This document shows, piece by piece, positions 1 through 11,428 of a stretch of 64,000 nt of DNA. The stretch covers positions 1 through 64,000 of the forward strand of contig NZ_FZOW01000005.1 in the NCBI RefSeq assembly GCF_900188125.1, read 5' to 3'. The notes beneath the pieces were generated by a model. It was not told where the DNA came from and searched no databases. It saw only the letters and a list, made by a program, of their open reading frames with translations. The position numbers were made by a program, and so were the translations under genes. Source of the stretch: Rhodococcoides kyotonense (GTDB taxonomy: Bacteria > Actinomycetota > Actinomycetes > Mycobacteriales > Mycobacteriaceae). The number at the start of each line of letters is the position of its first letter. Positions within the stretch are counted from its first letter, which is position 1.

Positions 1-78
1 CGAACCCGGAAGCTAAGCCCTCCAGCGCCGATGGTACTGCACCCGACAGGGTGTGGGAGAGTAGGACACCGCCGAACA
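1..78 (+). rRNA. rrf: 5S ribosomal RNA, 3' part
   Basis: The sequence from the first base to about 78 matches the 3' two thirds of an actinobacterial 5S rRNA, including the conserved stretch around gggagagtaggacaccgcc. The 5' part lies outside the window, so a 16S-23S-5S operon should end here. The mature 3' end is estimated by analogy with mycobacterial 5S rRNA. A strong terminator hairpin follows within ten bases. Confidence 0.93.
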
Positions 79-86
79 CACATTCC

Positions 87-122
87 AGAACACCCTCGAA
101 CCACACGGTTCGGGGGTGTTCT
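87..122 (+). terminator. rRNA operon terminator
   Basis: A 16-bp stem (87-102 with 107-122) closes a four-base acac loop, with one G-T wobble. It lies nine bases after the 5S 3' end. There is no clear U-tract, as is common in high-GC actinobacteria. Confidence 0.85.
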
Positions 123-175
123 GCATTCCACGCCATCCCAGACTCCCGCCGCAACCACACCACACCCCGGAACCC

Positions 176-696
176 GCGTGAATGGCCCGTCCACACCATC
201 AGATCGTATGAAAGGACCATTCACGCGATCCAGGTACGACGTCACCCGGACCGGGCCGACGTCGTGACCGCGTGAAAGTGCCGTCCACGCTGACAGACCG
301 TATGAAAGGAGCATTCACGCGATCCAGGTACGACGGCACCCGGACCGGGCCGACGTCGTGACCGCTTGAAAGTGCCCTCCACGCTGACAGATCGTATGAA
401 AGGACCATTCACGCGATCCCGGTCGGCAACCGATCCGCATCCGCACCGTCGGCGACTCCGGCACGATCGGCGACACCGGCACCCACCGTGACCGCGTGAA
501 AGTGCCGTCCACGCTGACAGATCGTATGAAAGAACCATTCACGCGATCCAGGTACGACGGCACGACCGCTTGGATGGCCCGTCCACGCTGTCAGATCGTA
601 TGAAAGAACCATTCACGCGATCGGGGCCCCGCGGCGCGACCGCGTGAAAGTGCCGTCCACACCATCAGATCGTATGAAAGGACCATTCAAGCGATC
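176..696. repeat. Six copies of a 55-nt palindrome-ended intergenic repeat
   Basis: Copies lie at 176-230, 270-324, 364-418, 494-548, 568-622 and 642-696, each exactly 55 nt. Each starts with gcgtgaa or gcttg(a/g)a, carries agatcgtatgaaag in the middle (one copy has agaccg), and ends with cattcacgcgatc (cattcaagcgatc in the last copy). The two ends are inverted repeats; in the first copy ten bases pair perfectly. Spacers are 39, 39, 75, 19 and 19 nt, and the first two spacers are nearly identical, giving a 94-nt tandem period. No protein-coding signal is present. The units look like REP/MITE-type interspersed elements or a multi-site binding array; function is unknown. Confidence 0.85.
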
Positions 697-1296
697 AGGG
701 GGCGTCGTGACGGAGGCGAAGAATTCGTACCCGATGCCCGCGATATCGACGCAACGACGGCGTTATCCGTCGGAGCGTCACCCAGGTTTCGGCGTTTTCA
801 AACTGTGATCTATGACATCTTGCCTACCTGAACTCTGGATTTCCTCTGAGGAAAATTCGTCGAAATTGGAGCCGCAGATTTGTCGCTCGACCCTGGTCGC
901 GGAGTCGGTCCGCGGGGATCGAGGGCGTTCGCGTGTCGGCAACGCCGCTGTCTACCGTCGTCGAATAGCGCTGTGCTGCATATCATCTGACACGCGACCA
1001 GGGAATTCAGGATCTCTACGGTGGGAATCCCGGTGCGCTGAGTCGATCTTGGTGTCCCCTCGCCGCTGATGGCGTCGGCGGGGTTTGCCCGGCCGTTACT
1101 GGACAGCGCATCACTGGAAGTAAGTCAATGTGTTCTCGGTCACTATTCCTTGAAACTTCTCGACCTGCACCGTTACCTGGTTGTGACCCATTTGCGACGC
1201 GTTGGTGACCATAGCGGGAACATGAGCTTCCCCGACCGCACCCGCTTCTCAGTTACAGAAGGCCGATGACCTCGGCTGCAATTTTGGAGCAAGACC
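697..1296. other. Intergenic region, no gene seen
   Basis: About 600 bases between the repeat array and the GH19-type gene. Open frames here have a composition typical of chance frames and lack good ribosome sites. The promoter of the GH19-type gene should lie at its right end, but I cannot name a convincing -35/-10 pair. Confidence 0.5.
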
Positions 1297-2157
1297 TTGC
1301 ACGTTTCAACATATGCACGTCGGATCGGTTTCGCCGCTGCGACGACCAGCGTCCTCGCCACGAGCGTCGTCGGCGTTACCCACGCCGACCACGCCGTCAC
1401 CGTCCCCGTTGTCTCGGCGTCGGCAATCACCGAAACTGCCGCGAAGGGGTTCCCTGCCGGCTCAGTGCGGCAGGAAGTGCCTGCGGCGGCGAACGCCAGC
1501 GACCCGGTGCAGCAGCCTGAGGAGGCCCAGCCGTCGCAAACTGAGGACGTCACGGCTCAGACGGTATCGACCGACGACGGTGCTGCCGAGGTGCAGGCAG
1601 CAGCCGCGGTCCCGCCGCCGCCCCCGACCTTCATCACGGCTGCGCAACTTGCAGCGATCGTGCCGCAGGTTCCGGCGGACAAGCTCGCCACCTACGTCGC
1701 CCCGCTGAACGCTGCCATGGTCAGCGGTGGAATCGACAACCCGATCCGGAAGGCCGCCTTCATCGCGCAGTTGCTGGTCGAGTCCGACGGATTCCGCACG
1801 TTCGAGGAGTATGCGTCGGGCCGCGCCTACGAAGGACGTTCCGACCTGGGCAACACCCAGCCTGGCGACGGGCAGCGCTACAAGGGGCGCGGGGCCATCC
1901 AGGTGACCGGCCGACACAACTACGAGAGCATGAGCCAAGCCACTGGCGTCGACTTCGTCTCGAACCCTGAGCTGGTCTCATCGCCGGAGTACGCCTTCAC
2001 CACCGCGGTCTGGTACTGGACGTCGCGCCACCTCAACCAGGCGGCTGACATCTCCGGAATCATCAAAGTATCCGAGCTCGTCAACGGCGGACACCACGGA
2101 CTCGCGGAGCGTCTTGCTGCCTTCCAGCGCGGTCTCGACGCCTTCACCCGGTTGTGA
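1297..2157 (+). CDS. Secreted GH19-type chitinase/lysozyme-like hydrolase
   Basis: Predicted exported glycoside hydrolase of the GH19 fold, acting on chitin or peptidoglycan outside the cell. The 286-residue product starts at TTG, with ggag seven bases upstream. It opens with a signal peptide (ARR followed by a hydrophobic stretch to about residue 30). A low-complexity Ala/Pro/Glu linker with a run of prolines leads to the catalytic domain from about residue 115. Glu162 in LLVESDGF matches the catalytic acid position, and RYKGRGAIQVTGRHNY matches the second GH19 signature. It converges on the cyclase gene with only 27 bases between. Chitinase versus phage-type endolysin activity cannot be decided from sequence. 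Confidence 0.82.
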   Translation: MHVSTYARRIGFAAATTSVLATSVVGVTHADHAVTVPVVSASAITETAAKGFPAGSVRQEVPAAANASDPVQQPEEAQPSQTEDVTAQTVSTDDGAAEVQAAAAVPPPPPTFITAAQLAAIVPQVPADKLATYVAPLNAAMVSGGIDNPIRKAAFIAQLLVESDGFRTFEEYASGRAYEGRSDLGNTQPGDGQRYKGRGAIQVTGRHNYESMSQATGVDFVSNPELVSSPEYAFTTAVWYWTSRHLNQAADISGIIKVSELVNGGHHGLAERLAAFQRGLDAFTRL

Positions 2158-2184
2158 CGCTGCAGCTGTGACCGCGCAGAGCCG

Positions 2185-3738
2185 TCAGGACGTCGGGCTG
2201 GCCAGTACGGTTTCGGCCGATCGGCCGCGCAGCGCGACGGTGTCGCCGAACTTCCATCGCTCTGCCTCCGCTGCAGATGCGCCGTCGACCGTTGTCTTCG
2301 ACGCGAGTATCGCGCCGGGGGAGTTCTTGGCGAGCTCGGACAAGCGTGCCGCTTCGTTGACCGGATCGCCGATGACCGTGTACTCGAACCGGGACTTGGC
2401 TCCGACATTGCCCGCGACTGCACGTCCCGACGCGACACCCACTGCTGCGCTGCACTCCGGCACTTCGTCGACGAGTCGGGTGCTGATCCGGCGGGCCGCT
2501 GCCAGTGCCGAGCCGCAGTGGTCGTCGATGTCGCCGGGAGCACCGAAGATCGCGAGAGCCGCGTCGCCCTCGAATTTGTTGATGAAGCCGCCGTGCTCGT
2601 CTACCTCGTCCACCACGACGTCGAAGAATCGGTTGAGCAGTTCGACGACCTCGGTGGGAGGTCGTGACGCAGCGAGCTCGGTGGACCCGACCAGGTCGAT
2701 GAAGAAGACTGCGATGTCGCGCTCCTCGCCGCCCAGTTCGGGGTTCTTGGTGAGGGCCGCCTCGGCGACTTCCTGACCTACATGGCGACCGAACAGGTCG
2801 CGGATCTTCTCGCGATCACGGACGCCTTCGGCCATCCTGTTGAAACCGCTCTGAAGTTCGCCGAGCTCCGTGCCGTCGTACACGGCGAGTTGGACGTCGA
2901 GGTTTCCTCGCTCGACCTCGGCCATGCCGGATCGAACGTTGTTGATGGGGGCCGTCGTCGCGAAGCCGCCGAGCAGAGTCAGCAGCAGCCCGAAAATAAG
3001 CGTGATGCCACCGAGGGCCAGGATTGCAACGGCCATCTGCGTCGCGTCGGACGCATAGGGTCTGATGAAGCTGAAGATGGCGATGATCATGAGTCCGGAT
3101 ACCGGGACGCCGGTACCGAGGATCCACGACAGAATGGACCGTCCCATCACGCCGGCGATGCGGATGCGTCGGGGATCGCCCGCCTCGAGTGCGCGAGCTG
3201 CAGCAGGTCTCAAGGCGAACTCGCTCAGTAGATAACTGAAAGCACAGACAACCGTGCCGCCCGCGCCGATCGTGAATGCGACCTTCGGAATGGACTGCGG
3301 GTCGATGATGCCGTCGATCGTCGTGATGAGCGCCAGACCGCACGTCCACAGCACGATCTGAACTTGGGTCAGCTGCCACGGCATGGACAGCGTCGTGACC
3401 TGTTCCTGACGTGTGGGTGTGCGATCCTCGATGGCCCAGCGGAGTGCTCGCAGTGCACGCGTCGTACCCCACAGGACACCGACGGCGAAGGCGCACGCCA
3501 CGTACACCGGAATCACGATGAAGTTGACCCACCAATACCGGTCCAGCCGAAGGACATCCGGTCCTGGCACGACGACGGACACGAGCACCCCGACGATCAC
3601 CGCTCCGATGAGATTTGCGCCGAGCAGAAACGTCGTCAGAAGCAATTGGACTCGGACGCGGCGACGGCGAGGGGACTCGGATGTGTCGCCGAGGAGGCGC
3701 GATCCTAGTGGCGCGACGGATCTACTCGGTTGCGGCAT
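2185..3738 (-). CDS. Membrane adenylate cyclase with HAMP domain
   Basis: Class III nucleotide cyclase that makes cAMP at the membrane, like the M. tuberculosis Rv1318c-Rv1320c group. From the ATG at 3738 the product has 517 residues. The N-terminal half has about six hydrophobic helices. A HAMP linker (around SGMAEVERGNLDVQ) precedes the catalytic domain, which keeps metal-binding Asp residues in FIDLVGST and NKFEGDAALAIFG and the GDPVNEAARL segment. The frame is open further upstream, but that part reads into the divergent nucS start and has poor composition, so I place the start at MPQPSRSV. The 42-base gap to nucS must hold both promoters. Confidence 0.9.
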   Translation of the reverse strand: MPQPSRSVAPLGSRLLGDTSESPRRRRVRVQLLLTTFLLGANLIGAVIVGVLVSVVVPGPDVLRLDRYWWVNFIVIPVYVACAFAVGVLWGTTRALRALRWAIEDRTPTRQEQVTTLSMPWQLTQVQIVLWTCGLALITTIDGIIDPQSIPKVAFTIGAGGTVVCAFSYLLSEFALRPAAARALEAGDPRRIRIAGVMGRSILSWILGTGVPVSGLMIIAIFSFIRPYASDATQMAVAILALGGITLIFGLLLTLLGGFATTAPINNVRSGMAEVERGNLDVQLAVYDGTELGELQSGFNRMAEGVRDREKIRDLFGRHVGQEVAEAALTKNPELGGEERDIAVFFIDLVGSTELAASRPPTEVVELLNRFFDVVVDEVDEHGGFINKFEGDAALAIFGAPGDIDDHCGSALAAARRISTRLVDEVPECSAAVGVASGRAVAGNVGAKSRFEYTVIGDPVNEAARLSELAKNSPGAILASKTTVDGASAAEAERWKFGDTVALRGRSAETVLASPTS

Positions 3739-3780
3739 GGTTGTCCTAGAGTAGCGGGCACTCTGGCTTAGGGTGGGCGA

Positions 3781-4452
3781 GTGCGTCTCGTAATTGCTCG
3801 TTGCCAAGTGGACTACGTCGGCCGCCTCACGGCTCATCTTCCCCCTGCTCGTAGACTTCTTCTGGTCAAGTCCGACGGCTCCGTCAGTGTTCACGCCGAC
3901 GATCGTGCGTACAAGCCGCTGAACTGGATGAGTCCACCGTGCTGGATGTCGGAGACGGCCGAGGACGGGACCATGACGTGGGTCGTCACGAACAAGGCGG
4001 GCGAGGAACTACGCATCACGATCGATGACGTCGAACTGGATTCCAGCCACGAACTCGGGATCGATCCCGGCCTCGTCAAAGATGGCGTCGAGGCGCACCT
4101 GCAGGAACTGTTGGCGGAGCACGTCGAGACCCTCGGCGAGGGCTACACACTCGTGCGGCGTGAGTACATGACCGCCATCGGCCCGGTCGATCTGCTGTGC
4201 CGCAATGCCGACGGGGCCACCGTCGCCGTGGAGATCAAGAGGCGGGGCGAGATCGACGGCGTCGAACAACTCACTCGGTACCTGGAATTGCTCAATCGCG
4301 ACCCAGTGCTCGCGCCGGTCAGTGGAGTGTTTGCTGCTCAGGTGATCAAGCCGCAAGCGAAGACTCTCGCAACCGACCGCGGGATCAGGTGCCTGACGCT
4401 CGACTACGACGTTCTGCGCGGCACCGACAGCACCGAGTTTCGGCTGTTCTGA
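3781..4452 (+). CDS. nucS: Mismatch-specific endonuclease NucS
   Basis: NucS (EndoMS) cuts both strands at mismatches and is the non-canonical mismatch repair nuclease of actinobacteria lacking MutS/MutL. The 223-residue length is close to that of the mycobacterial protein. The N-terminal domain begins [16 protein letters not shown]. The C-terminal RecB-like nuclease core is visible as GPVDLLCRN followed by VAVEIKRRG (the D...ExK motif). Start is GTG. The gene faces away from the adenylate cyclase gene and precedes a small zinc protein, the same neighbourhood as Rv1321. Confidence 0.95.
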   Translation: MRLVIARCQVDYVGRLTAHLPPARRLLLVKSDGSVSVHADDRAYKPLNWMSPPCWMSETAEDGTMTWVVTNKAGEELRITIDDVELDSSHELGIDPGLVKDGVEAHLQELLAEHVETLGEGYTLVRREYMTAIGPVDLLCRNADGATVAVEIKRRGEIDGVEQLTRYLELLNRDPVLAPVSGVFAAQVIKPQAKTLATDRGIRCLTLDYDVLRGTDSTEFRLF

Positions 4453-4474
4453 ACTTCTCTCCTACACTCGATAC

Positions 4475-4801
4475 GTGCCTCGCCGGAACCATGATCGCAA
4501 GTCGAACCGGAAAAATGCCGGTTCGCGAGACTCGGCGCCCGATTCGATGATGGGTGGCGCTCGCGTCGAGAGTGGCCCTGCAGGATGGTCGGACGAGGAA
4601 TTCACGACGCGCACGGTACCGGGCAACCGCGCCACCAAAACGTATCGGTGCCCAGGTTGTGACCATGAAGTTCGCCCCGGGGTGTCTCACATCGTCGCCT
4701 GGCCCACCGCAGACCTCGGTGGCCCGGAGAACCGTCGCCACTGGCACACGGGGTGCTGGTCGGGGCGCGGCACTCGCGGACTCACCAGGCGCTGGTCCTA
4801 G
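4475..4801 (+). CDS. Small zinc-ribbon protein downstream of nucS
   Basis: A 108-residue protein from a GTG start, 22 bases after nucS and probably co-transcribed. The N-terminus is basic and disordered (MPRRNHDRKSNRKN). The C-terminal half carries CPGC, two His residues in HWH and a later Cys, the pattern of a single zinc knuckle. Proteins of this type sit next to nucS in related genomes and are often labelled ATP/GTP-binding, a label the sequence does not support. Function is unknown; a role with nucleic acid is a guess. Confidence 0.75.
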   Translation: MPRRNHDRKSNRKNAGSRDSAPDSMMGGARVESGPAGWSDEEFTTRTVPGNRATKTYRCPGCDHEVRPGVSHIVAWPTADLGGPENRRHWHTGCWSGRGTRGLTRRWS

Positions 4802-4819
4802 ACCAGCGCCCAGCAGGGG

Positions 4820-5767
4820 TCACGACGAGGCGTCGGCCTTCTCCTTGTCGAGAACGACAGTGTCTTCCGTCGACGAATCTTCTTTGCCCGCAGCAGAGTT
4901 GGACTCGGGTGCGTCGAGCAGTTCACTTTCGCGGTTGACCGACGCGAGCATCGCAGGCACCGAATCGAGCTGGCCTCGGATACCCAGAAGCTGAGCGAGG
5001 ACGCGGCTACGCAGCACGCGCAGCTCCTCGGCCAGTTCCTTCGAATGTGCGATCCGGCGCTCGGCCTGGTCGGTCGCAGCTTGCAGACGACGCGTGGACT
5101 CGGTCGTCGCCTCCTCGATGCGGTGGGCCGCGTCGGCTTTGCTCGACGCTTCGAGATCCTCGAGCGCCGCAAGGATCTTGGTCCGACGCTCGGCCATCGT
5201 GATCTCGAAATCCTCCTGGACCTTCGAGCGCTTGGCCTCGGACTCGGCAGCGAGTTGATCGCGCTCGGCCTGTGCGGCCTCGACGATCCGGGCAGCCTCG
5301 GTACGGGCCTGAGCCATGGTCTGCTCGTGTTCGGTCTCCAGCGCGGACCGACGATCTTCCAGTTCGACGACCAGCGACTCGTGACGACCGCGCAGCCGAG
5401 CGCTCTCCTGCTCCGCGACCGACACCATCTCCTCGGCCTCGGCGTGTGCCTTGGCGCGAACCTCGGATGCCTCGTCCGATGCCAGACGCAGCATGCGCGA
5501 GATGCGGTCGCTCATTCCCTCCGCGGTGGTCGGCGGCACCGAGAGTCGGTCGATGTCCTTACGGAGCTCGTCGATCTCGTCCCGTGCATCGTCGAGTTGC
5601 TTCGCGAGGTCGCGAGCTTGCGAAGCCGCCGCGTCACGATCCGCGGTGGTCAGCCTGAGCTCGGCATCGAACCGCTCGAAGTAGTTCGTGACCTCGTCAC
5701 GGTCGAATCCTTTTCGGACGACGGAAAAGGGAAGTTGCACCCCAGTGCGCTCTTGCTCGTTGGCCAT
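4820..5767 (-). CDS. Coiled-coil cell-envelope/DivIVA-like protein
   Basis: Cytoplasmic coiled-coil protein of 315 residues, probably structural. The N-terminus FSVVRKGFDRDEVTNYFERF resembles the lipid-binding DivIVA-type start. Long heptad-rich Glu/Ala/Arg helices follow from about residue 30 to 265, then an acidic Ser-rich tail. I prefer the ATG at 5767 over a GTG nine bases upstream. It converges on the nucS-side gene and precedes mce on the same strand. The assignment rests on composition and the short N-terminal motif, so the exact role (polar growth, scaffold) is inference. Confidence 0.75.
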   Translation of the reverse strand: MANEQERTGVQLPFSVVRKGFDRDEVTNYFERFDAELRLTTADRDAAASQARDLAKQLDDARDEIDELRKDIDRLSVPPTTAEGMSDRISRMLRLASDEASEVRAKAHAEAEEMVSVAEQESARLRGRHESLVVELEDRRSALETEHEQTMAQARTEAARIVEAAQAERDQLAAESEAKRSKVQEDFEITMAERRTKILAALEDLEASSKADAAHRIEEATTESTRRLQAATDQAERRIAHSKELAEELRVLRSRVLAQLLGIRGQLDSVPAMLASVNRESELLDAPESNSAAGKEDSSTEDTVVLDKEKADASS

Positions 5768-5812
5768 GGCGGTCAATTTACCGGTGCGTAGGTTCGAGAG
5801 CCATATGACTAA

Positions 5813-6292
5813 TCAGTGAATCGGATTCTTGGCCGGTTCGACGAGTTCGACGAGCACCCCACCTGCATCTTTCGGATGAACGAAGTTGATGCGCGAGTCG
5901 GCGGTGCCGCGTCGGGGCGCGTCGTACAGCAGTCGTACGCCGCGGGAGCGCAGTTCGTCGGAGATTTCCTCGATGTCACTCACGCGGTAGGCGAGCTGTT
6001 GCAGACCCGGTCCGTTGCGGTCGATGAACTTGGCGATCGTCGAATCTCCGTTCAACGGAGCGAGCAACTGCAGCGCTGCAGAATCGGAGGAAGCGCCGGG
6101 GAACGACAGCATGGCCTCGCGCACACCCTGTTCTTCGTTGACCTCTTCGTGCGTCGACACCATACCGAGATGCTCGGAATACCAGGCGATGGCCACGTCC
6201 AGGTCGGGTACCGCGATTCCGACGTGATCGATGGCGGTGACGAGGTCGGACCGCAACGAGGGTCCAGCAGTAGCAGGCGTGGTAGAGGTCAT
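5813..6292 (-). CDS. mce: Methylmalonyl-CoA epimerase
   Basis: Converts (S)- to (R)-methylmalonyl-CoA in propionate metabolism, linking odd-chain and branched substrates to succinyl-CoA. The 159-residue product has the paired VOC (glyoxalase-fold) modules: DHVGIAVPDLDVAIAWY near residue 22, and LQQLAYRVSDIEE with a C-terminal GGVLVELVEP. Metal ligands His (AIDHVGIA), Gln/His in the second module and Glu (VELVE) are in place. It occupies the same relative position as Rv1322A. Confidence 0.92.
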   Translation of the reverse strand: MTSTTPATAGPSLRSDLVTAIDHVGIAVPDLDVAIAWYSEHLGMVSTHEEVNEEQGVREAMLSFPGASSDSAALQLLAPLNGDSTIAKFIDRNGPGLQQLAYRVSDIEEISDELRSRGVRLLYDAPRRGTADSRINFVHPKDAGGVLVELVEPAKNPIH

Positions 6293-6400
6293 ACAGTCGA
6301 CGTTAGCGTCACCTGTATCTCACCGCGCGTCGGGGCCGCCAGGCGAGGTGAGACCAGAGCCACTACAACGCGTCGTAGATCTCGGGCACAATGGTCACTC

Positions 6401-6766
6401 ATGTTGAACTTCTTCGACCTGAGCACGACGGCCAAGCGTTTCCGATTTGTCGCAGTTCTCGAGGCGCTCACCTGGTTGGGACTGCTGATCGGGATGGCCT
6501 TCAAGTACATTCCCGCAGACGGCAACGAGATCGGTGTCAAGATCTTCGGACCGATCCACGGCGCGGTATTCGTTCTGTATCTGTTGATCGCGATCGTCAC
6601 CGCAGTCAAGCTGAAGTGGAACGTCGTCACGACGCTGCTCGCGCTGGTCGCCAGCATCCCGCCGTTCGGCACCGTCGTGTTCGAGGTGTGGGCGGCTCGA
6701 GGCGGCAAGCTTGCGGAACTGAGCACGTCGCAGCCGTCGCTCGCGAAGGGCCCCGGAGTCGCGTAG
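6401..6766 (+). CDS. DUF3817 integral membrane protein
   Basis: A 121-residue membrane protein with three predicted hydrophobic helices (about residues 15-35, 50-72 and 76-95). FRFVAVLEALTWLGLLIGM and KIFGPIHGAVFVLYLL match the DUF3817 pattern. The frame extends far upstream, but MLNFFDLSTTAKRF is the natural start. It is divergent from mce. The window holds a second member at 24741-25091. Function is unknown; in M. tuberculosis fadA4 follows the epimerase gene instead. Confidence 0.85.
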   Translation: MLNFFDLSTTAKRFRFVAVLEALTWLGLLIGMAFKYIPADGNEIGVKIFGPIHGAVFVLYLLIAIVTAVKLKWNVVTTLLALVASIPPFGTVVFEVWAARGGKLAELSTSQPSLAKGPGVA

Positions 6767-6814
6767 GCGACCTGTCGGTAGTGAGAGAACCGGGTTAGTG
6801 ACAAACTATAAGGC

Positions 6815-7759
6815 GTGACTCGACCCGGTTCCCGCTCGTCAGCCCGTCCGCCTGCAGCCGTTCCGGCCTCCATTGCAGGCGCAGTCGATCTCTCCGGACT
6901 GAAAGATCGTCCCGCCCCGCCGCCCGCGCCGGACAACGGCGACAGCGGAAGTGGCCTCGCACCGATCGTCGATGTCACGGCCGCGACATTCGAGGCAGAA
7001 GTGCTGCAGCGCTCGTCTCAGGTACCCGTCATCGTCGATCTCGGGTCCTCGCGCTCGCCGCAATCGGTGGCCCTGACGCGTCAGCTCGGGCAGTTGGCCG
7101 TCGAAGCCGGCGGCACCTGGGTGCATGCCCGTGTCGACGTCGACAGCAACCCGCAGATCGCGCAGGCGTTCGGCGTCCAGGCAATCCCGACGGTCGTCGC
7201 AGTGGCAGGAGGGCAGCCACTCGCCGATTTCCAGGGTTCACAGCCCGAGGACCAGCTCCGTAAGTGGCTCGAAGCGATAGAGCAGGCAACTGCAGGCAAG
7301 CTCAGCGGGCCTCCCGGGGCGGACCTGCCGGAGGAGGAGCCGGAGGTCGAGGATCCCCGTTTCGTCGCCGCCGAAGAAGCGCTCGACGACGGCGATTTCG
7401 ACAAGGCCGTCGCCGCCTACCAAGCCATCATCGACGCCGAACCGACCAACACCGAGGCCCAAGCAGCGTTGCGTCAGGTGAAGTTCCTGGCACGCGTCCA
7501 GAACGTCGACGCCGATGCAGTCGAGCGGGCCGATGCCAATCCGTCGGATGTCGACGCGCAGATCGCGGCCGCAGACGTCGAATTGTCGGAGCAGAAGCCC
7601 GAAGCCGCGTTCGATCGCCTCATCGCTGGAGTCAAGCGCACAGCAGGTGACGACCGAACCCAGTTGCGGACACGCCTCCTCGAACTCTTCGAGCTGTTCG
7701 ACGCCGGTGACCCCGTCGTCGTGTCGTCGCGTCGTAAGCTGGCCGCCGCGCTGTACTGA
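6815..7759 (+). CDS. Thioredoxin-fold/TPR co-chaperone-like protein (YbbN type)
   Basis: A 314-residue protein with a disordered Pro/Ala N-terminus, a thioredoxin fold (about 50-165) and a C-terminal TPR-like helical region (about 185-314), the YbbN/CnoX layout. The redox CxxC is missing: the segment that should hold it reads VDLGSSRSPQSV. It is therefore unlikely to be a disulfide reductase; a holdase or protein-interaction role is the family-based guess. Start is GTG. It ends three bases from the convergent lipoprotein gene. It corresponds in position to Rv1324. Confidence 0.88.
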   Translation: MTRPGSRSSARPPAAVPASIAGAVDLSGLKDRPAPPPAPDNGDSGSGLAPIVDVTAATFEAEVLQRSSQVPVIVDLGSSRSPQSVALTRQLGQLAVEAGGTWVHARVDVDSNPQIAQAFGVQAIPTVVAVAGGQPLADFQGSQPEDQLRKWLEAIEQATAGKLSGPPGADLPEEEPEVEDPRFVAAEEALDDGDFDKAVAAYQAIIDAEPTNTEAQAALRQVKFLARVQNVDADAVERADANPSDVDAQIAAADVELSEQKPEAAFDRLIAGVKRTAGDDRTQLRTRLLELFELFDAGDPVVVSSRRKLAAALY

Positions 7760-7762
7760 CGC

Positions 7763-9220
7763 TCAGCGGTAGCGAACGTTGCACGCGTCGCGTCCGCCGA
7801 GGACTCCCGAGCGAAATGCGTCGACTCGGGAGAAACCGCTGGGAAGCGTCACCCCGTTGATGTCGCTGGCGGTCAGACCGTCGCTGAGCAGGCCAGATAC
7901 GGCTTCGTCGAGGTCGCCGGGCGACAGCCACACTTCGAGGTTCGATGACGCGTCGAGATTCTCCGCGCTCAGGCCTGCGGTGATGACGCCGGACAGGCAC
8001 GCCGACCTCAGCGCTGTCTGCGGATTGTCCAAGGGCTGACCGGCTTCCTTCTGCACCGCAAGGGTGTAGCGGGATGCGAACAACACGTAGGCGCTGTAGT
8101 CGCCGGAGACATTGAGCGGAATGACGTCGCCGCGTCGCGGCCGTTCCGCTGTACCGAGCTCGGCAAGTGCGTCGACGTCGACACCGATCGTGTTGGTCGA
8201 CGCGCAGTACGACACCGGTTCGGTCGACGTGCCTTCAGGGCAGCCGGTGTCGGTGCCGTCGTAGGTGACCGTCGGTGGATTCTGCAGGGCGAGAAGGCTT
8301 TCGAACGATCGGACGAAGGCTTCGAGAGCCTCGACGGTGACGGGCAACTCGCCGTCGTCGTCGGTACTGCTGAACTTCTGAGGTAGATCGGCTCGCCGTG
8401 CGTCGATCTCCGCTTCATCGATCGCGGTACAGGCTGCGGCCCCGTCGGTGAATCCGATCTGGACTGCGGTGACGCGTTCGAACGCCGACCCGTGTACCGA
8501 ATCCGGATCGTTCGGGTCGACGTCACGCACGGCGACTGTTGCAGCAAGGACTCCGTTGAGGCCGTCGGACGTGTTGATCGTGAAGTGCGGCGCATCGCCT
8601 TCGGCGACGTGCCGGATGAACGCGCCGGCGAAGCAGTCGGCCTGCTGTTCCGCGACGATGGTCGGGGTGTCGTCGCCGACCAATGCCGACTGATACTGAA
8701 TTGCGTGGCCGTACTCGTGCGCGATGACCATGACGACCGACATGGGGCCGAACGCATCGATCAGCGCAGGCAGCAGTATGGTCCGATCCCAGCCGATGGT
8801 GCGATCACGTGAGCAGTACGCGGCGTTGGGGACTCCACCGGTGCGAGTGCCGCAGAACCGGGGTCCCTCACCCTCGTCCTCGCTCGCATCCCACGAGATC
8901 AGCTCCGACACCGGCTGAAATTTCTGGCCTTGGAACAGTTCGGGGTAGGTGTCGGTCCAGTACCGCTGAATGTCGTCGATCGCGTTGGTCGCGATGATGT
9001 CCGAGTCGGTGCCCTCCGAGCCCCGAACGTCGAGTGACGAGTTGGGCACTCCCGGACGAGGCCCGCTCGGTCCGTCGGTGACCGGTAGCCCGGCGACGGT
9101 GAACGGGTTCTCGTAGATGGACACCGCACGGCCGTCGACCGATTGACTGCACCCGGTCAGCAGTGCGAGTGCCATCAGGGCGGTCGCCCACAGTGTGTGT
9201 CGGGTACGACCGCCACTCAT
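7763..9220 (-). CDS. Lipoprotein neutral zinc metallopeptidase
   Basis: Exported lipoprotein of 485 residues. The signal ends in a lipobox LLTG-Cys24. The central zincin motif HEYGH (in VMVIAHEYGHAIQYQ), with EQQADCFAG about 25 residues later, matches the neutral zinc metallopeptidase family, with Glu/Asp positions for catalysis and the third ligand. Four or more further Cys residues suggest disulfides. Mycobacterial LpqM is a comparable lipoprotein peptidase. The start abuts the stop of glgB with no gap, so it may be translated from the same message. Substrate is unknown. Confidence 0.86.
   Translation of the reverse strand: MSGGRTRHTLWATALMALALLTGCSQSVDGRAVSIYENPFTVAGLPVTDGPSGPRPGVPNSSLDVRGSEGTDSDIIATNAIDDIQRYWTDTYPELFQGQKFQPVSELISWDASEDEGEGPRFCGTRTGGVPNAAYCSRDRTIGWDRTILLPALIDAFGPMSVVMVIAHEYGHAIQYQSALVGDDTPTIVAEQQADCFAGAFIRHVAEGDAPHFTINTSDGLNGVLAATVAVRDVDPNDPDSVHGSAFERVTAVQIGFTDGAAACTAIDEAEIDARRADLPQKFSSTDDDGELPVTVEALEAFVRSFESLLALQNPPTVTYDGTDTGCPEGTSTEPVSYCASTNTIGVDVDALAELGTAERPRRGDVIPLNVSGDYSAYVLFASRYTLAVQKEAGQPLDNPQTALRSACLSGVITAGLSAENLDASSNLEVWLSPGDLDEAVSGLLSDGLTASDINGVTLPSGFSRVDAFRSGVLGGRDACNVRYR

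Positions 9221-11428
<2,208 letters not shown>

Noticed and set aside
176-696. CRISPR array
   Set aside because: Repeats are too long and diverged, spacers vary from 19 to 75 nt and are partly identical to each other, and no cas genes are present.
812-1069. Short frame upstream of the GH19-type gene
   Set aside because: No ribosome site and chance-like composition.
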